A stretch of DNA of 64,000 nt from Shewanella sp. MBTL60-112-B2 (GCF_019655055.1 NZ_BPFA01000004.1:124001-188000); one strand, 5' to 3'; positions 46,532 to 56,440 are shown, numbered from the stretch's first letter. Made by a program: numbers and translations. Notes: generated from the letters alone by a model not told the origin.

Positions 46532-46973
46532 TAAGGGTAATAGGTTTATTCGTTAGCAATAACAGCGTAATGATTGATTCATTGTCAAAATAATATTCAG
46601 AGTTAACTATTACGGCCATAATCCAGTCTGCATTGCAAATCAGCTAATTTAAAATTGGCGATAAATAACAACTACTCCCATACTAATTTGTACATTTTAA
46701 ACATTAACCAACTCGAACTGATTCATTGGATTAGGTTTTATTTTGCCCTAACTCCACCCCTTAGCGAGCTTGAATGCTGTAAGCGGTCTGTTTGTTGCTG
46801 CTTTCAACTGGTATTTGTGTGTAATTATGTGTTTTAGATTAACTTTTGATTAATTCCTAGTTTTACTGTCGGTTGGGTGTTGCGGTGGTGTGCACTATCT
46901 TCTATGTTGGTTACATCAGCTGACCATCGCCAGCTAGTAGGAAATTCTATTTAATTCATTGGAGTAAAATATA
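46532..46973. other. Intergenic region upstream of the glutamate decarboxylase gene
   Basis: About 440 bp, AT-rich in its left half. A 60-codon open frame here shows no recognisable similarity. It presumably holds the promoter of the decarboxylase gene; AATTCATTGGAGTAAA just before the ATG supplies the ribosome-binding site. No other signal seen. Confidence 0.5.
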
Positions 46974-48368
46974 ATGCCTCTTCACTCAAAAGATACTGTG
47001 CGAGATGACCTCTTAGATGATATCTACTCATCGTCAGACTTAGCTTTATCCATGCCTAAATACAAGATGCCTGATCAGGAGAATAATCCTCGCCATGCAT
47101 ATCAAATCGTACACGACGAGTTGATGATGGACGGAAATTCTCGTCAAAATCTAGCGACATTTTGCCAAACCTGGGTTGAGGATGAAGTTCATCAATTGAT
47201 GGATGAATGTATCGATAAGAACATGATCGATAAGGATGAGTATCCTCAAACCGCAGAACTTGAAGCTCGCTGTGTGCATATGCTTGCCGATCTTTGGAAC
47301 TCTCCTGACGCCGAAAATACCTTAGGTTGCTCAACCACGGGATCGAGCGAGGCTGCGATGCTAGGTGGTATGGCATTAAAATGGGCTTGGCGTAAGAAGA
47401 TGAAGGCTTTAGGTAAGCCCACTGATAAGCCCAATATGGTTTGTGGACCCGTGCAGGTTTGCTGGCATAAATTTGCACGCTATTGGGATATCGAGTTACG
47501 TGAGATCCCGATGGAAGGCGATCGTTTAATCATGAATGCAGAAGAAGTGGTTAAGCGCTGCGATGAAAACACCATTGGTGTTGTACCCACGTTAGGGGTG
47601 ACGTTTACTTGTCAGTACGAGCCAGTAAAGGCAGTACATGATGCGCTCGACCAGTTGCAAAAAGATACTGGACTGGATATTCCAATGCACGTTGATGCCG
47701 CTAGTGGAGGCTTTTTAGCGCCATTTTGCCAACCAGAGCTAGAGTGGGACTTTACCTTACCAAGGGTAAAATCGATTAATGCGTCAGGGCATAAATTTGG
47801 TTTAAGTCCTTTAGGTGTGGGTTGGGTTATTTGGCGAGATGCGTCAGCCTTGGATGAAGATCTGATATTTAACGTGAATTACCTTGGCGGTAATATGCCT
47901 ACCTTCGCATTGAATTTCTCAAGACCTGGCGGCCAGATAGTTGCGCAATACTACAACTTTTTGCGTTTAGGCAAAGAAGGCTACAGAAAGATCCATCAGG
48001 CTTGTTATGACACCGCGCAATACCTATCAAGTGAAATAGAAAAGCTGGGAATGTTCGAGATCATTTATGATGGTCATGACGGGATCCCTGCTATGAGCTG
48101 GTCTTTAAAAGAGGGCGTGGACCCAGGATTTAACTTGTTTGACCTTTCTGATCGTATTCGCTCTAGAGGTTGGCAGATTGCGGCGTACGCTATGCCACCT
48201 AAAAGAGAAGATCTAGTCATAATGCGGATTCTGGTGCGTCATGGGTTTAGTCGCGATCAAGCAGATTTATTAGTTGCTGACTTGAAGCACTGTGTCGAAT
48301 ATTTTGCCGAACATCCAATTTCACACGGTAGTGATGCCAAAGAGTCATCAGGTTTTAATCATGGTTAA
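46974..48368 (+). CDS. gadB: Glutamate decarboxylase (PLP-dependent)
   Basis: GadB converts glutamate plus a proton to GABA and CO2, consuming cytosolic acid. The 464-residue length matches E. coli GadA/B. Visible are [15 protein letters not shown], the PLP-contacting HVDAASGGF, and the Schiff-base Lys in [10 protein letters not shown] near residue 272; the C-terminus ends HG like the pH-switching tail of GadB. It is followed by an AspT-family antiporter rather than the usual GadC. Confidence 0.93.
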   Translation: MPLHSKDTVRDDLLDDIYSSSDLALSMPKYKMPDQENNPRHAYQIVHDELMMDGNSRQNLATFCQTWVEDEVHQLMDECIDKNMIDKDEYPQTAELEARCVHMLADLWNSPDAENTLGCSTTGSSEAAMLGGMALKWAWRKKMKALGKPTDKPNMVCGPVQVCWHKFARYWDIELREIPMEGDRLIMNAEEVVKRCDENTIGVVPTLGVTFTCQYEPVKAVHDALDQLQKDTGLDIPMHVDAASGGFLAPFCQPELEWDFTLPRVKSINASGHKFGLSPLGVGWVIWRDASALDEDLIFNVNYLGGNMPTFALNFSRPGGQIVAQYYNFLRLGKEGYRKIHQACYDTAQYLSSEIEKLGMFEIIYDGHDGIPAMSWSLKEGVDPGFNLFDLSDRIRSRGWQIAAYAMPPKREDLVIMRILVRHGFSRDQADLLVADLKHCVEYFAEHPISHGSDAKESSGFNHG

Positions 48369-48375
48369 CTAGTCG

Positions 48376-48404
48376 AAAGGCCGTCTACAAAGACGGCCTT
48401 TTTT
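48376..48404 (+). terminator. Terminator between gadB and the antiporter gene
   Basis: AAAGGCCGTCT / AGACGGCCTTT stem with a six-T run just after gadB. It may reduce, rather than abolish, read-through into the antiporter gene. Confidence 0.8.
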
Positions 48405-48424
48405 CATTCCGTTTAGTATGAGAA

Positions 48425-50170
48425 ATGATGATGAATATTTCTGAGTTATTCAGTTTTGTGTTTAGTTATATTGCTCATAATCCCTTTGTGTTTCTTTTTT
48501 TAGCCATTGCTATTGGCTATCCGCTTGGAAAAATAACTATTAAGGGTGTTGCATTGGGTTCAACGGCAGGGACCTTAGTGGTTGGTGTCGCGATAGCCCT
48601 GACAGCCTTTTCCGTTTATGGATTAAAAATCGAGGAGCCCGGCCTAGTATCTGACATCTTCTTAATGATGTTTATGTATGCAATAGGCATGAAGGTTGGG
48701 CCACAGTTTTTCTCAGGCCTAGCTAGAGGTGGGTTAGATTTTGTCGTGATTGGCTTGATTGTGGTCTTTAGTAACTTCCTGATTGTATTTTTTGGGGCTA
48801 AATTATTGGGATTAGCTCCTGGGTATGCCGCAGGGATTATATCGGGCAGTTACACAGTGACAGCCGTGATGGGCGTGGCACAGTCAGCCATCTCCTCAGG
48901 AGCATTTAAGGCTCCTGCAGGAATGACGCTAGATCAAGTCAGCGCTAATATTGCTGCAGGTTATGCTATCAGTTATGTCTTATCAAGTGTGTTCATTATT
49001 CTATTGATCAAATACTTACCAGCAATGTTTGGTATCGATCCTGTTAAGGCGGGTAAAGAGGCTGAAGCGGAGTTTGGTGTTGGTGATGACGTAGAGGCAC
49101 TACCAAGTACTAGTGGATTCTCAAATATTGGAGTGCTGCCATTAGATATTCGTGCTTATCGGGTCGAGCACCAAGAACTCGTTGGCCAAAGCGTAGAGTC
49201 GCTGTTTAAGAAGTTTCCCCATGCCGCTGTTTTAAAAGTGGTTCGTGGTGAACAAGTATTTGATGCGGCGGATAATCCAAAACTTGCCTTAGGTGATGTT
49301 ATCGGTATTCGTGGTGATTACAATGTGTTGATTGCCGATGGCGAAGCTGTAGGAAGAGAGGTAGATGAACCTAGAGCTAGAAACGTCGATATTGAAGTGG
49401 CTGATGTTCATTTGGGTAAATCTAACTATACCGGTAAAACTTTAAGTCAAATAAGCGAAGAGATTGGCTTTGGTGTTTATATTAAAGCAATATTTCGTCA
49501 AGGGCATCAGTTGCCAATAGCGCAGCAAACTGTAGTTGAGGTTGGTGATGTATTACGGATTGCAGGTTCAGATTGGTGCGTTCAACAAGTCGCTAAAAAG
49601 TTAAATAGTACACCAATCGTAGAAAGTACATTAACGGAAACCTTTTACCTAGCCATTTCCTTGCTGATTGGTTATGTATGTGGACATTTTAGCGTGACCT
49701 TAGGTGGGATCCCTTTTGCATTAGGAACTTCTGCGGGCTGTATGTTAACCGGAATTATATTTTCCTTCTTAAGAACTCGTAACCCAACCTTTGGTGGGCC
49801 TATGAGTGAAGGAGCAAGGAGTTTCTTGCAAGATATCGGTTTAAGCTTATTTGTCGCGGTGCTTGCTGCAACGGTTGGCCCTAAGATTTTGGCTTCGTTT
49901 CAAGGTATTGTCGTGATTAAAATCGCGGTTCTTGGCTTAACAGCTGCACTTGTTCCTCCCTTGTTAGCTTGGATATATGGCTTGTATTTCCGCAAGATGA
50001 ATCCTGCAGTACTTGCTGGAGCATGTGCGGGCGGACGTAATAGCACACCTGCTATGAAAGGGGCTCAAGATGTTTGTCAAAGTGATATGCCAGCCGTTGG
50101 CTATCCTGTACCTTATGCGCTTACCTCTATGATTGTATTGGTACTCGGTTACTTAAGTATGGTGCTCTAG
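48425..50170 (+). CDS. Aspartate:alanine exchanger family transporter (AspT/YidE type)
   Basis: A 581-residue inner-membrane protein with two membrane blocks (about residues 10-200 and 395-580) around two cytosolic TrkA-C/RCK_C domains (about 235-380), the layout of AspT exchangers. Conserved segments include GPQFFSGL, GSYTVTAVMGVAQSA and, near the C-terminus, GACAGGRNSTPAM. Next to gadB it could exchange glutamate for GABA; that is inference. Three consecutive ATG codons start at 48425; the second or third has the better-placed GAGA. The start region matches the antisense of the sRNA core block. Confidence 0.82.
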   Translation: MMMNISELFSFVFSYIAHNPFVFLFLAIAIGYPLGKITIKGVALGSTAGTLVVGVAIALTAFSVYGLKIEEPGLVSDIFLMMFMYAIGMKVGPQFFSGLARGGLDFVVIGLIVVFSNFLIVFFGAKLLGLAPGYAAGIISGSYTVTAVMGVAQSAISSGAFKAPAGMTLDQVSANIAAGYAISYVLSSVFIILLIKYLPAMFGIDPVKAGKEAEAEFGVGDDVEALPSTSGFSNIGVLPLDIRAYRVEHQELVGQSVESLFKKFPHAAVLKVVRGEQVFDAADNPKLALGDVIGIRGDYNVLIADGEAVGREVDEPRARNVDIEVADVHLGKSNYTGKTLSQISEEIGFGVYIKAIFRQGHQLPIAQQTVVEVGDVLRIAGSDWCVQQVAKKLNSTPIVESTLTETFYLAISLLIGYVCGHFSVTLGGIPFALGTSAGCMLTGIIFSFLRTRNPTFGGPMSEGARSFLQDIGLSLFVAVLAATVGPKILASFQGIVVIKIAVLGLTAALVPPLLAWIYGLYFRKMNPAVLAGACAGGRNSTPAMKGAQDVCQSDMPAVGYPVPYALTSMIVLVLGYLSMVL

Positions 50171-50240
50171 CACTTAGAACAAGTGCTTAGCGTTAAGGTT
50201 TAGTGCTTGTTTAGAGTGAAAGGATAGATAATAGGTTTAT

Positions 50241-50302
50241 GATACTCACAGTTACTGCCAAGACAGCTCTTTGTGAGACAGTCCTTCTGGAGTGTGAGTA
50301 TC
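50241..50302 (+). other. Possible alternative stem-loop between the antiporter gene and psuK
   Basis: GATACTCACA (50241-50250) is complementary to TGTGAGTATC (50293-50302). Its core CTCACA can also pair with an inner TGTGAG (50272-50277), so two exclusive hairpins are possible. CGGCCTTTTATT follows the outer one. This may be the antiporter gene's weak terminator. Confidence 0.4.
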
Positions 50303-50651
50303 GGCCTTTTATTGTACTCATCGATATTAATTTTACTTCCAGCCGTCATATCTAGTTGTATCCATTATTAGCATTTTTCTATTAAATCAAAGCGCCTCAT
50401 CTCCAGCTATTACTCATTAAATAGCAGAGATGTTGTTCTGCCTTAGAGCTTGCTCTGACTGTATTCGCGCCATTTAATTTACGAGAACATTCTATTTGAC
50501 TGCAGATGACAGGTTGTTAATCAACATCTAATTTAGCGTTATTTAAGCTGATACTCTTTTAGCATCTCGATCACAATTTCCTCCAATCGAACATTGTCGC
50601 TCTTGATTAATCAATTAATTAAGCATATCCTCCGCACAAGTTTAAACAAAA

Positions 50652-50680
50652 GTTTGGTATCCAAACAAATGTCTGTTTGG
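50652..50680. promoter_or_regulatory. Candidate operator upstream of psuK
   Basis: Three alternating half-sites lie 23-50 bp before psuK: GTTTGG (50652-50657), CCAAACA (50661-50667) and TGTTTGG (50674-50680). The last two form a 7-bp inverted repeat with a 6-bp gap. Binding by the helix-turn-helix domain fused to PsuK itself is an attractive inference. Confidence 0.5.
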
Positions 50681-50702
50681 CCGTGTCGACTGGATAATAA
50701 TA

Positions 50703-51794
50703 ATGACAGAACGCGAACTCGAGATACTAGCACTACTTAAACAAGACCCGTTGATCCCACAGCAGAATATTGCCGATCAATTGGGGATCAGTCGCTCAGC
50801 AGTGGCTGGTCATATCATGAATTTAACCCATAAAGGCGTGATTAAAGGTAAGGGCTATATCCTAGCTGAATCTCGCTATGCCATCGTGATCGGTGGTGCC
50901 AATATGGATATTCTTGGCCGTCCCTTACATACCCTACAAGTTGGCGACTCAAACCCTGGTAGCGTAACCTGCTCGCCTGGTGGCGTGGGCCGCAATATCG
51001 CAGAAAACCTAGCCAGACTAGGCTCTGATACTCATCTAATTAGTGCGCTTGGTAAAGATACTTATGGTCAGATGATCATGACTCAGTGCCAACAGGCGGG
51101 TGTCGATATGAAAGCCTGCATTCAGTTAGATGAGTTTGCTACCTCTACTTATTTATCTGTACTCGATGGCGATAGCGATATGCATGTTGCCATTAATGAC
51201 ATGGCGATTTTGGAAAAACTCAGCGTTGCTGTGTTAAAGACCCATGAAGAAGTGCTACGCCGGGCAGAATTGATCATTGTCGATGCTAATTTATCGGCAG
51301 AGTCTTTGGAGTACCTGTTAAGTAACTTCTCAGATAGACCCATTTTTGTCGATACAGTTTCTTGTGCTAAAGCCAAGAAAATTAGACCTTTCTTAAGTTC
51401 AGTCCATACCCTAAAACCTAACCTTAAAGAAGCTGAGCAGCTTTCTGGGATCAGTATTGATAGTCATGATCAACTCCCTGAGTTAGCGAACTGGTTCCAC
51501 AGCCAAGGCGTAAAGCGCATTTTCTTAAGCTTAGGTTGTGATGGCGTATTTTATAGCGATGAGGGCGTACAAGCCTTAGTTCCAGCTATGACCGTGTCAA
51601 TGGTCAATGCCAATGGCGCGGGTGATGCATTTCTTGCTGGTCTGGCCCACGGCTGGATCCAGCAGTGGACCACTGAAGAGTCAACTCAATTTGCTATAGG
51701 AGCCGCGGTTGTTGCGCTGTCTCACTTAGCCACAATAAACCCTAATATGTCTGAAATTACCGTTAAGCGCGTTATCAAGGAGTCGTTATGTTAG
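50703..51794 (+). CDS. psuK: Pseudouridine kinase with N-terminal helix-turn-helix domain
   Basis: This PfkB-family kinase phosphorylates pseudouridine to pseudouridine 5'-phosphate. Residues 1-55 form a winged helix-turn-helix (NIADQLGISRSAVAGHIMNL), as in E. coli YeiI; residues 58-355 are the kinase, with GGANMDILGR, SPGGVGRNIAENLARLG and the catalytic NANGAGDAFLAG. The product matches the substrate of PsuG, whose start codon lies inside the end of this gene. The fused DNA-binding domain suggests self-regulation. Confidence 0.92.
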   Translation: MTERELEILALLKQDPLIPQQNIADQLGISRSAVAGHIMNLTHKGVIKGKGYILAESRYAIVIGGANMDILGRPLHTLQVGDSNPGSVTCSPGGVGRNIAENLARLGSDTHLISALGKDTYGQMIMTQCQQAGVDMKACIQLDEFATSTYLSVLDGDSDMHVAINDMAILEKLSVAVLKTHEEVLRRAELIIVDANLSAESLEYLLSNFSDRPIFVDTVSCAKAKKIRPFLSSVHTLKPNLKEAEQLSGISIDSHDQLPELANWFHSQGVKRIFLSLGCDGVFYSDEGVQALVPAMTVSMVNANGAGDAFLAGLAHGWIQQWTTEESTQFAIGAAVVALSHLATINPNMSEITVKRVIKESLC

Positions 51795-52702
51795 AGCAGT
51801 ACCTAGATATTAATCCAGAAGTTGCAGCAGCATTAGCAGCAGGTAAGCCTGTAGTTGCATTGGAATCGACCATCATTTCTCACGGTATGCCTTATCCGCA
51901 AAACGTAGAAACGGCGCTTAAAGTTGAGCAGATCATTCGTGACAACGGTGCAGTACCTGCAACAATCGCAATCCTAAAGGGTCGTCTTAAAGTGGGTATG
52001 ACTCACGACGAGATCGAGTACTTAGGTAAAGCAGGTCTAGATGTGATTAAGACTAGCCGTCGTGATATTCCGTTTATCGTTGCTAAAGGCGTTGACGGTG
52101 CAACAACGGTTGCTTCAACTATGATTTTGGCACAGATGGCCGGTATTAAAGTGTTCGCTACAGGTGGTATTGGTGGTGTTCACCGTGGCGCGCAGCAGAC
52201 TTTCGATATTTCAGCTGACTTACAAGAGCTAGCAAATACTGATGTAACAGTTGTTTGTGCGGGTGCTAAGTCAATCTTAGACATAGGCCTAACTTTAGAG
52301 TACTTAGAAACTCAAGGTGTACCTGTTATTGGTTACCAAACCAGCACACTACCAGCATTCTACACACGTGAAAGCGAGTTTGGTGTTGATTACCAACTTG
52401 ATACTCCAGCGCAAATTGCTGCGGCAATGAAAGCTAAGTGGGATATGAACCTTAAAGGCGGTATCGTTGTTGCTAACCCAATCCCAGAGGCACATCAGTT
52501 AGATCGCGCTATGATCGATCAAGTGATTGCTGACGCGGTTGCAGAAATGGACAGCAAAGGCATTTTCGGTAAGGCGTCTACACCATTCTTATTGGCTAAA
52601 GTGGCTGAAACCACTAAAGGTGTGAGCTTAGCGGCTAATATTGAACTTGTATTCAATAACGCTAAATTGGCTGCGAACATTGCGGTTGAATACGCAAAGT
52701 AA
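51788..52702 (+). CDS. psuG: Pseudouridine-5'-phosphate glycosidase
   Basis: PsuG splits pseudouridine 5'-phosphate into uracil and ribose 5-phosphate, breaking a C-C glycosidic bond. The 304-residue protein has ALESTIISHGMPYPQN, the catalytic Lys region TSRRDIPF, ATGGIGGVHRGAQQTFDIS and VVANPIPEAHQL. It overlaps psuK by 7 bp with AAGGAG at the correct distance inside psuK, so the two are translated together and complete a pseudouridine salvage pathway. Confidence 0.97.
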   Translation: MLEQYLDINPEVAAALAAGKPVVALESTIISHGMPYPQNVETALKVEQIIRDNGAVPATIAILKGRLKVGMTHDEIEYLGKAGLDVIKTSRRDIPFIVAKGVDGATTVASTMILAQMAGIKVFATGGIGGVHRGAQQTFDISADLQELANTDVTVVCAGAKSILDIGLTLEYLETQGVPVIGYQTSTLPAFYTRESEFGVDYQLDTPAQIAAAMKAKWDMNLKGGIVVANPIPEAHQLDRAMIDQVIADAVAEMDSKGIFGKASTPFLLAKVAETTKGVSLAANIELVFNNAKLAANIAVEYAK

Positions 52703-52722
52703 TTAAAAAGTATACTTAAAGC

Positions 52723-52747
52723 AAAAGGCACCTTAGGGTGCCTTTTT
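52723..52747. terminator. Terminator of psuKG
   Basis: AAAAGGCACC / GGTGCCTTTTT stem between psuG and the convergent symporter gene. Confidence 0.85.
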
Positions 52748-52793
52748 CATATCAGTGTTTACCTGTTAGGTAACGTTTTTACCCGTTTGCAGA

Positions 52794-54062
52794 TTATGTG
52801 CGTGTTTCTGCATTGAGCTCCATTGACGATGCTGGTTCAAAGTCATGCTGCTCACTATGGTCAACAATACTCACCACGGCAGAGTCGCCTACCACATTTG
52901 TGCTGGTACAGAACATATCGATGATACGATCTAGAGCTGCAACTAATGCGATGGCTTCAACAGGTAAGCCCATTTGATGAATCAACACACCGATCATCAC
53001 AATCCCGCCACCAGGAACGCCACCTGCACCAATAGACAGTAAGAACACGCTAAATGCGAGCGCTGGAATTTGATCTGTGGTGATAGGGTAGCCAAAGGCA
53101 TTACCGACAAAGAAAGCGGCGACAGTAATATATATGGCTACACCACTCATATTCATGGTCGCCCCCATAGGTACACCAAAGCCTGCAACGCTAGGCTTTA
53201 CGCCAAGTTTGTCAGTTAAGGTACGCATGGTGACAGGAATCGTGGCATTCGAACTTGCCGTCGAAAGAGCAAACAGAAACTGCTCGCGGGTTTTACGGCG
53301 AAACTCACCTGCAGAGATGTTAGTTGTCATGCCTACGACTACCGGATATACCACAAGGGCCCAGACGGCTAATAAGCTTAAAATTACCGCCATATAGCTC
53401 AATACGCTGACAAATGCAGAGGGCTCGAAGGTGGCACCCAGTTTGACCATTAGTGCGAACACACCAATAGGCGCGACTTGCATAACAACGGTTATCGCTT
53501 TAAGCATGACTTTGTTGCCGTACTTGAAGAAGGTGACGATGGGCTTTACATCTTCGCCAAGGGCTTTAATGATGCCGCCAGTAAGCAGTGCCATAAAGAT
53601 AATTTGCAACATATTACCATCTGCAAACGCCTGGAATGGGTTGCTTGGAATAATATTAACAATCATATCGATAAAGCTAGGCAAGCTGGTGGAGGTCAGG
53701 GCTGCGCCATCTTCTCCGGTTAGTTGCATGCCTTGACCGGGAGCTATCAGTAGTGCAAGAGCAATAGCCGCTGCAATCGCAATAACGGTATTGATTAGGT
53801 ACAAGCCAAACGTCTTACTGCCGAGGCGCCCGAATGACTTTAGATCTTTTAGCTCGATAATACCGCTAACGATACTGAAAAATACTAACGGTACAACCAG
53901 CATCATAATGAGCTGGACAAACATGCTGCCGGCGCCGGATGCAATATCTACTAGGGTGGTATTGGCAAAGCTATTGTCGCTAAAGCCATATTGGAAAAGT
54001 GTGCCGAGTAATAAGCCGGCAAATAAGCCAACGAATATACGGGATGATAATGATTTGAACAT
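52794..54062 (-). CDS. Dicarboxylate/amino acid:cation symporter (DAACS family)
   Basis: A 422-residue inner-membrane transporter of the GltP/GltT/DctA family that takes up glutamate, aspartate or C4-dicarboxylates with Na+ or H+. The serine-rich re-entrant loop (STASSNATIPVTM), the GATMNMSG motif in place of the common NMDGT, the GVPGGGIVM loop and DRIIDMFCTSTNVVGD are present. I chose the ATG at 54062, where the first helix begins; the upstream extension lacks family similarity. Substrate cannot be fixed from sequence alone. Confidence 0.88.
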   Translation of the reverse strand: MFKSLSSRIFVGLFAGLLLGTLFQYGFSDNSFANTTLVDIASGAGSMFVQLIMMLVVPLVFFSIVSGIIELKDLKSFGRLGSKTFGLYLINTVIAIAAAIALALLIAPGQGMQLTGEDGAALTSTSLPSFIDMIVNIIPSNPFQAFADGNMLQIIFMALLTGGIIKALGEDVKPIVTFFKYGNKVMLKAITVVMQVAPIGVFALMVKLGATFEPSAFVSVLSYMAVILSLLAVWALVVYPVVVGMTTNISAGEFRRKTREQFLFALSTASSNATIPVTMRTLTDKLGVKPSVAGFGVPMGATMNMSGVAIYITVAAFFVGNAFGYPITTDQIPALAFSVFLLSIGAGGVPGGGIVMIGVLIHQMGLPVEAIALVAALDRIIDMFCTSTNVVGDSAVVSIVDHSEQHDFEPASSMELNAETRT

Positions 54063-54170
54063 AAGTCTGCTGCCTTCAATGATGTTGGTTACTTCCTTCC
54101 TTAGATAAACGCTCCCTGATTGGTATAAAAAGTATTCAACTAAAGAGAAGTGGATCACAAGTCCGACCAA

Positions 54171-54558
54171 GTTATTTGCTGTAAATTGTATTGTTTTTAC
54201 TCAGATGCAAAACTTGTGGTTATCGATTTGTTAACATTTTTAATGGTTCAACCTATATCTTCCGATATTGCTTTGCAAGTTTGCCGCTTTGTTGCGCCTT
54301 GACCTAGTAGAAGGGAGCTTTGTATATCACGATGGCTGTGGGTTTTGACTGTAGCGACTACAGGAGCAGGTAAATATCAGGCTAATATGACTTTAAAGGA
54401 TGAGTTAACAAGTTAACGTGTTGTAAAAGAACGGGTGATTAATTCGCACAAAATCTCTATGATGATGTAATTCGACTCGAGTGAGCCCGCAGCTTCAGGT
54501 GAAAGGGTGCTCTGTTTGGTATTGCTTATACATTTTGCAAAGGGATTGAACGCTTGTC
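54171..54558. other. Intergenic region between divergent symporter gene and gltS
   Basis: About 390 bp holding both promoters. A palindromic GTTAACAAGTTAAC-like motif is near 54404-54417, and AAAGGGATT precedes gltS by about 10 bp. No RNA gene or terminator seen. Confidence 0.45.
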
Positions 54559-55788
54559 ATGGAAACACAATTAATTGAAATTAAAGATTTCGTCTCTTTT
54601 ACCTTAGCGATCATCGCGCTATTTATTGGTAAATATATTATTTCTCGCTATGAATTACTCAGGAAATACAGTATTCCTGAGCCCGTTGTCGGTGGCTTTG
54701 CCTGCGCGGCGATTGTCGGCATTCTTTACTACGCTTTCGATATTCAGGTTGAATTTAATCTGGAAATTCGTGATGTATTATTGCTGTACTTCTTTGCAGG
54801 TATTGGTTTAAAAGCCGATTTTGCAACACTGTTAAAAGGCGGTAAGCCGCTACTTATCTTGATTATCCTAGCCAGTGCATTCATCTTCTTGCAAAATTTT
54901 ACAGGCGTGACCATTGCCACCTTATTTGGTTTAGATCCCAAGGCAGGCCTGATGTCTGGTTCGATTTCACTCATAGGTGGTGTGGGCACGGCGATGGCCT
55001 GGACGCCAACATTCGTTGAAGAGCTGGGTATCGTAAATGCAAGTGAACTCGGTATAGCCTCTAATACCCTTGGACTGATTTCGGCCTGTGTGATTGGTGG
55101 CCCTATTGCTGCATATTTGATGAAGCGCCATAAAGTGCAAGCAAACCATGATTCAGATCTCGATATTGGTACCAGCCATCAGGCGGGGTCATCACATATT
55201 AAGGTCGACTACTTTGGTGTTTTACGAGCTTGGCTATGGCTAAACGTCACCCTGATCATTGGTTACTTTATCGATCTGGCCCTACAAGAAGCTGGGGTTA
55301 AGCTGCCTATGTTCGTCGCCTGCCTACTGGCGGGTATTATCATAGGTAATATAGGAAGAGCCATTCTAAATCGCAGAGAGGTCAAGGATAGAGCCTATTT
55401 AGACGATGCGTCTCAGGGCTTGTCGCTTATTCAAGATATCTGCTTGGGTATGTTCCTGACTATGGCTTTGATGAGTCTTAAGATTTGGGAGTTAGAGGGT
55501 AGCTTGCTCTATATCTCGGTAGTCATGGCCGTACAGGTATTATTATCGATAGTATTTACCATCTTTGTGGTATTTAGAATGATGGGTAAAGACTATGAAG
55601 CTGCGGTTATTTGCTCAGGCTTTGGTGGGGTGACTTTAGGTTCTACTGCTACGGCAATTGTGAATATGACGGCAGTGACTCAGCAGTATGGTGCAGCCCA
55701 TAGAGCCTTTATTATTGTGCCACTGGTATGCGGTTTCTTTATCGATATTATCAATGCCATGATTATTAATTTGTTCGTCTATTTTTAA
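54559..55788 (+). CDS. gltS: Sodium/glutamate symporter GltS
   Basis: GltS imports glutamate with sodium across the inner membrane. The 409-residue protein has about ten membrane helices, with the characteristic pore segments SGSISLIGGVGTAMAWTP near residue 135 and CSGFGGVTLGSTATAIVNM near 353 in inverted halves. Together with gadB and the nearby symporter it forms a loosely clustered set of glutamate-handling genes. Confidence 0.95.
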   Translation: METQLIEIKDFVSFTLAIIALFIGKYIISRYELLRKYSIPEPVVGGFACAAIVGILYYAFDIQVEFNLEIRDVLLLYFFAGIGLKADFATLLKGGKPLLILIILASAFIFLQNFTGVTIATLFGLDPKAGLMSGSISLIGGVGTAMAWTPTFVEELGIVNASELGIASNTLGLISACVIGGPIAAYLMKRHKVQANHDSDLDIGTSHQAGSSHIKVDYFGVLRAWLWLNVTLIIGYFIDLALQEAGVKLPMFVACLLAGIIIGNIGRAILNRREVKDRAYLDDASQGLSLIQDICLGMFLTMALMSLKIWELEGSLLYISVVMAVQVLLSIVFTIFVVFRMMGKDYEAAVICSGFGGVTLGSTATAIVNMTAVTQQYGAAHRAFIIVPLVCGFFIDIINAMIINLFVYF

Positions 55789-55815
55789 GCTTTAATTTTT
55801 ACAATTGAGACAGGT

Positions 55816-55842
55816 AAAAGGGAGCAAAAGCTCCCTTTTTTC
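55816..55842 (+). terminator. Terminator of gltS
   Basis: AAAAGGGAGC / GCTCCCTTTTTT stem, 27 bp after the stop. Confidence 0.85.
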
Positions 55843-55906
55843 TTATGTTGCGTGAACCTTTTGCTCCGCTGCATCGTCTTTATTAAACAGACATAGGAGA
55901 GCACTT

Positions 55907-56440
55907 ATTAGCATACAACAAGCACAAATTGAGCTTTGGGTATTAGAAGTGCAGTCCGGTGACAGCAATGCATTTGCCAATCTATGCCAGCACTTTTATC
56001 CCCGTGCGATTAGCTTTGCCGTTAAGCTCTGCGGTGACGTACATCTAGCTGAAGACGCCGTGCAGAATGCGTTAATTAGGCTAGCTAAAACCGTAAATAA
56101 ACTTCAGGATCCAGGCGCAATAAATAGTTGGGTGTTTAAACTCGTACGCTGGCAAGTGCAAGATTTGCTCAAGCAGCAAAAACGATACCAGCCAATGGAA
56201 GGTACAGAGCCTCTTGTCCGAAATGACAAGTTTGATGATGGTGATTTGGCTAAAGCGCTTGCCAAACTCCCAGATATAGAAGGGCAAGTTATTCATCTTT
56301 TTTATCTCGAGGGCTTGAGTTTAAAGGAGATAGCCAAGGTGCTTGAGATCCCACAAGGAACCGTTAAGTCGCGTTTATTTAGAGCAAGAGAGCGCTTAAA
56401 GCAAACATTAGACTCAGTATCGGATTCGGGATCTGAATAG
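55907..56440 (+). CDS. ECF-family RNA polymerase sigma factor, probable ATT start
   Basis: A 177-residue extracytoplasmic-function sigma factor. Region 2 (about residues 20-90) includes LAEDAVQNALIRLAKTV; region 4 (about 118-170) has LSLKEIAKVLEIPQGTVKSRLFRARERL. The only well-placed ribosome-binding site, AGGAGA at 55895-55900, points to ATT at 55907, giving SIQQAQIELWVLEVQSGD, the normal N-terminal helix of such factors. The first usual start codon (GTG at 55949) would remove that helix and has no ribosome-binding site. A membrane protein gene follows 30 bp downstream. Confidence 0.85.
   Translation: MSIQQAQIELWVLEVQSGDSNAFANLCQHFYPRAISFAVKLCGDVHLAEDAVQNALIRLAKTVNKLQDPGAINSWVFKLVRWQVQDLLKQQKRYQPMEGTEPLVRNDKFDDGDLAKALAKLPDIEGQVIHLFYLEGLSLKEIAKVLEIPQGTVKSRLFRARERLKQTLDSVSDSGSE

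Noticed and set aside
46655..46837. 60-codon frame upstream of gadB
   Set aside because: No ribosome-binding site, no recognisable similarity and AT-rich intergenic composition.
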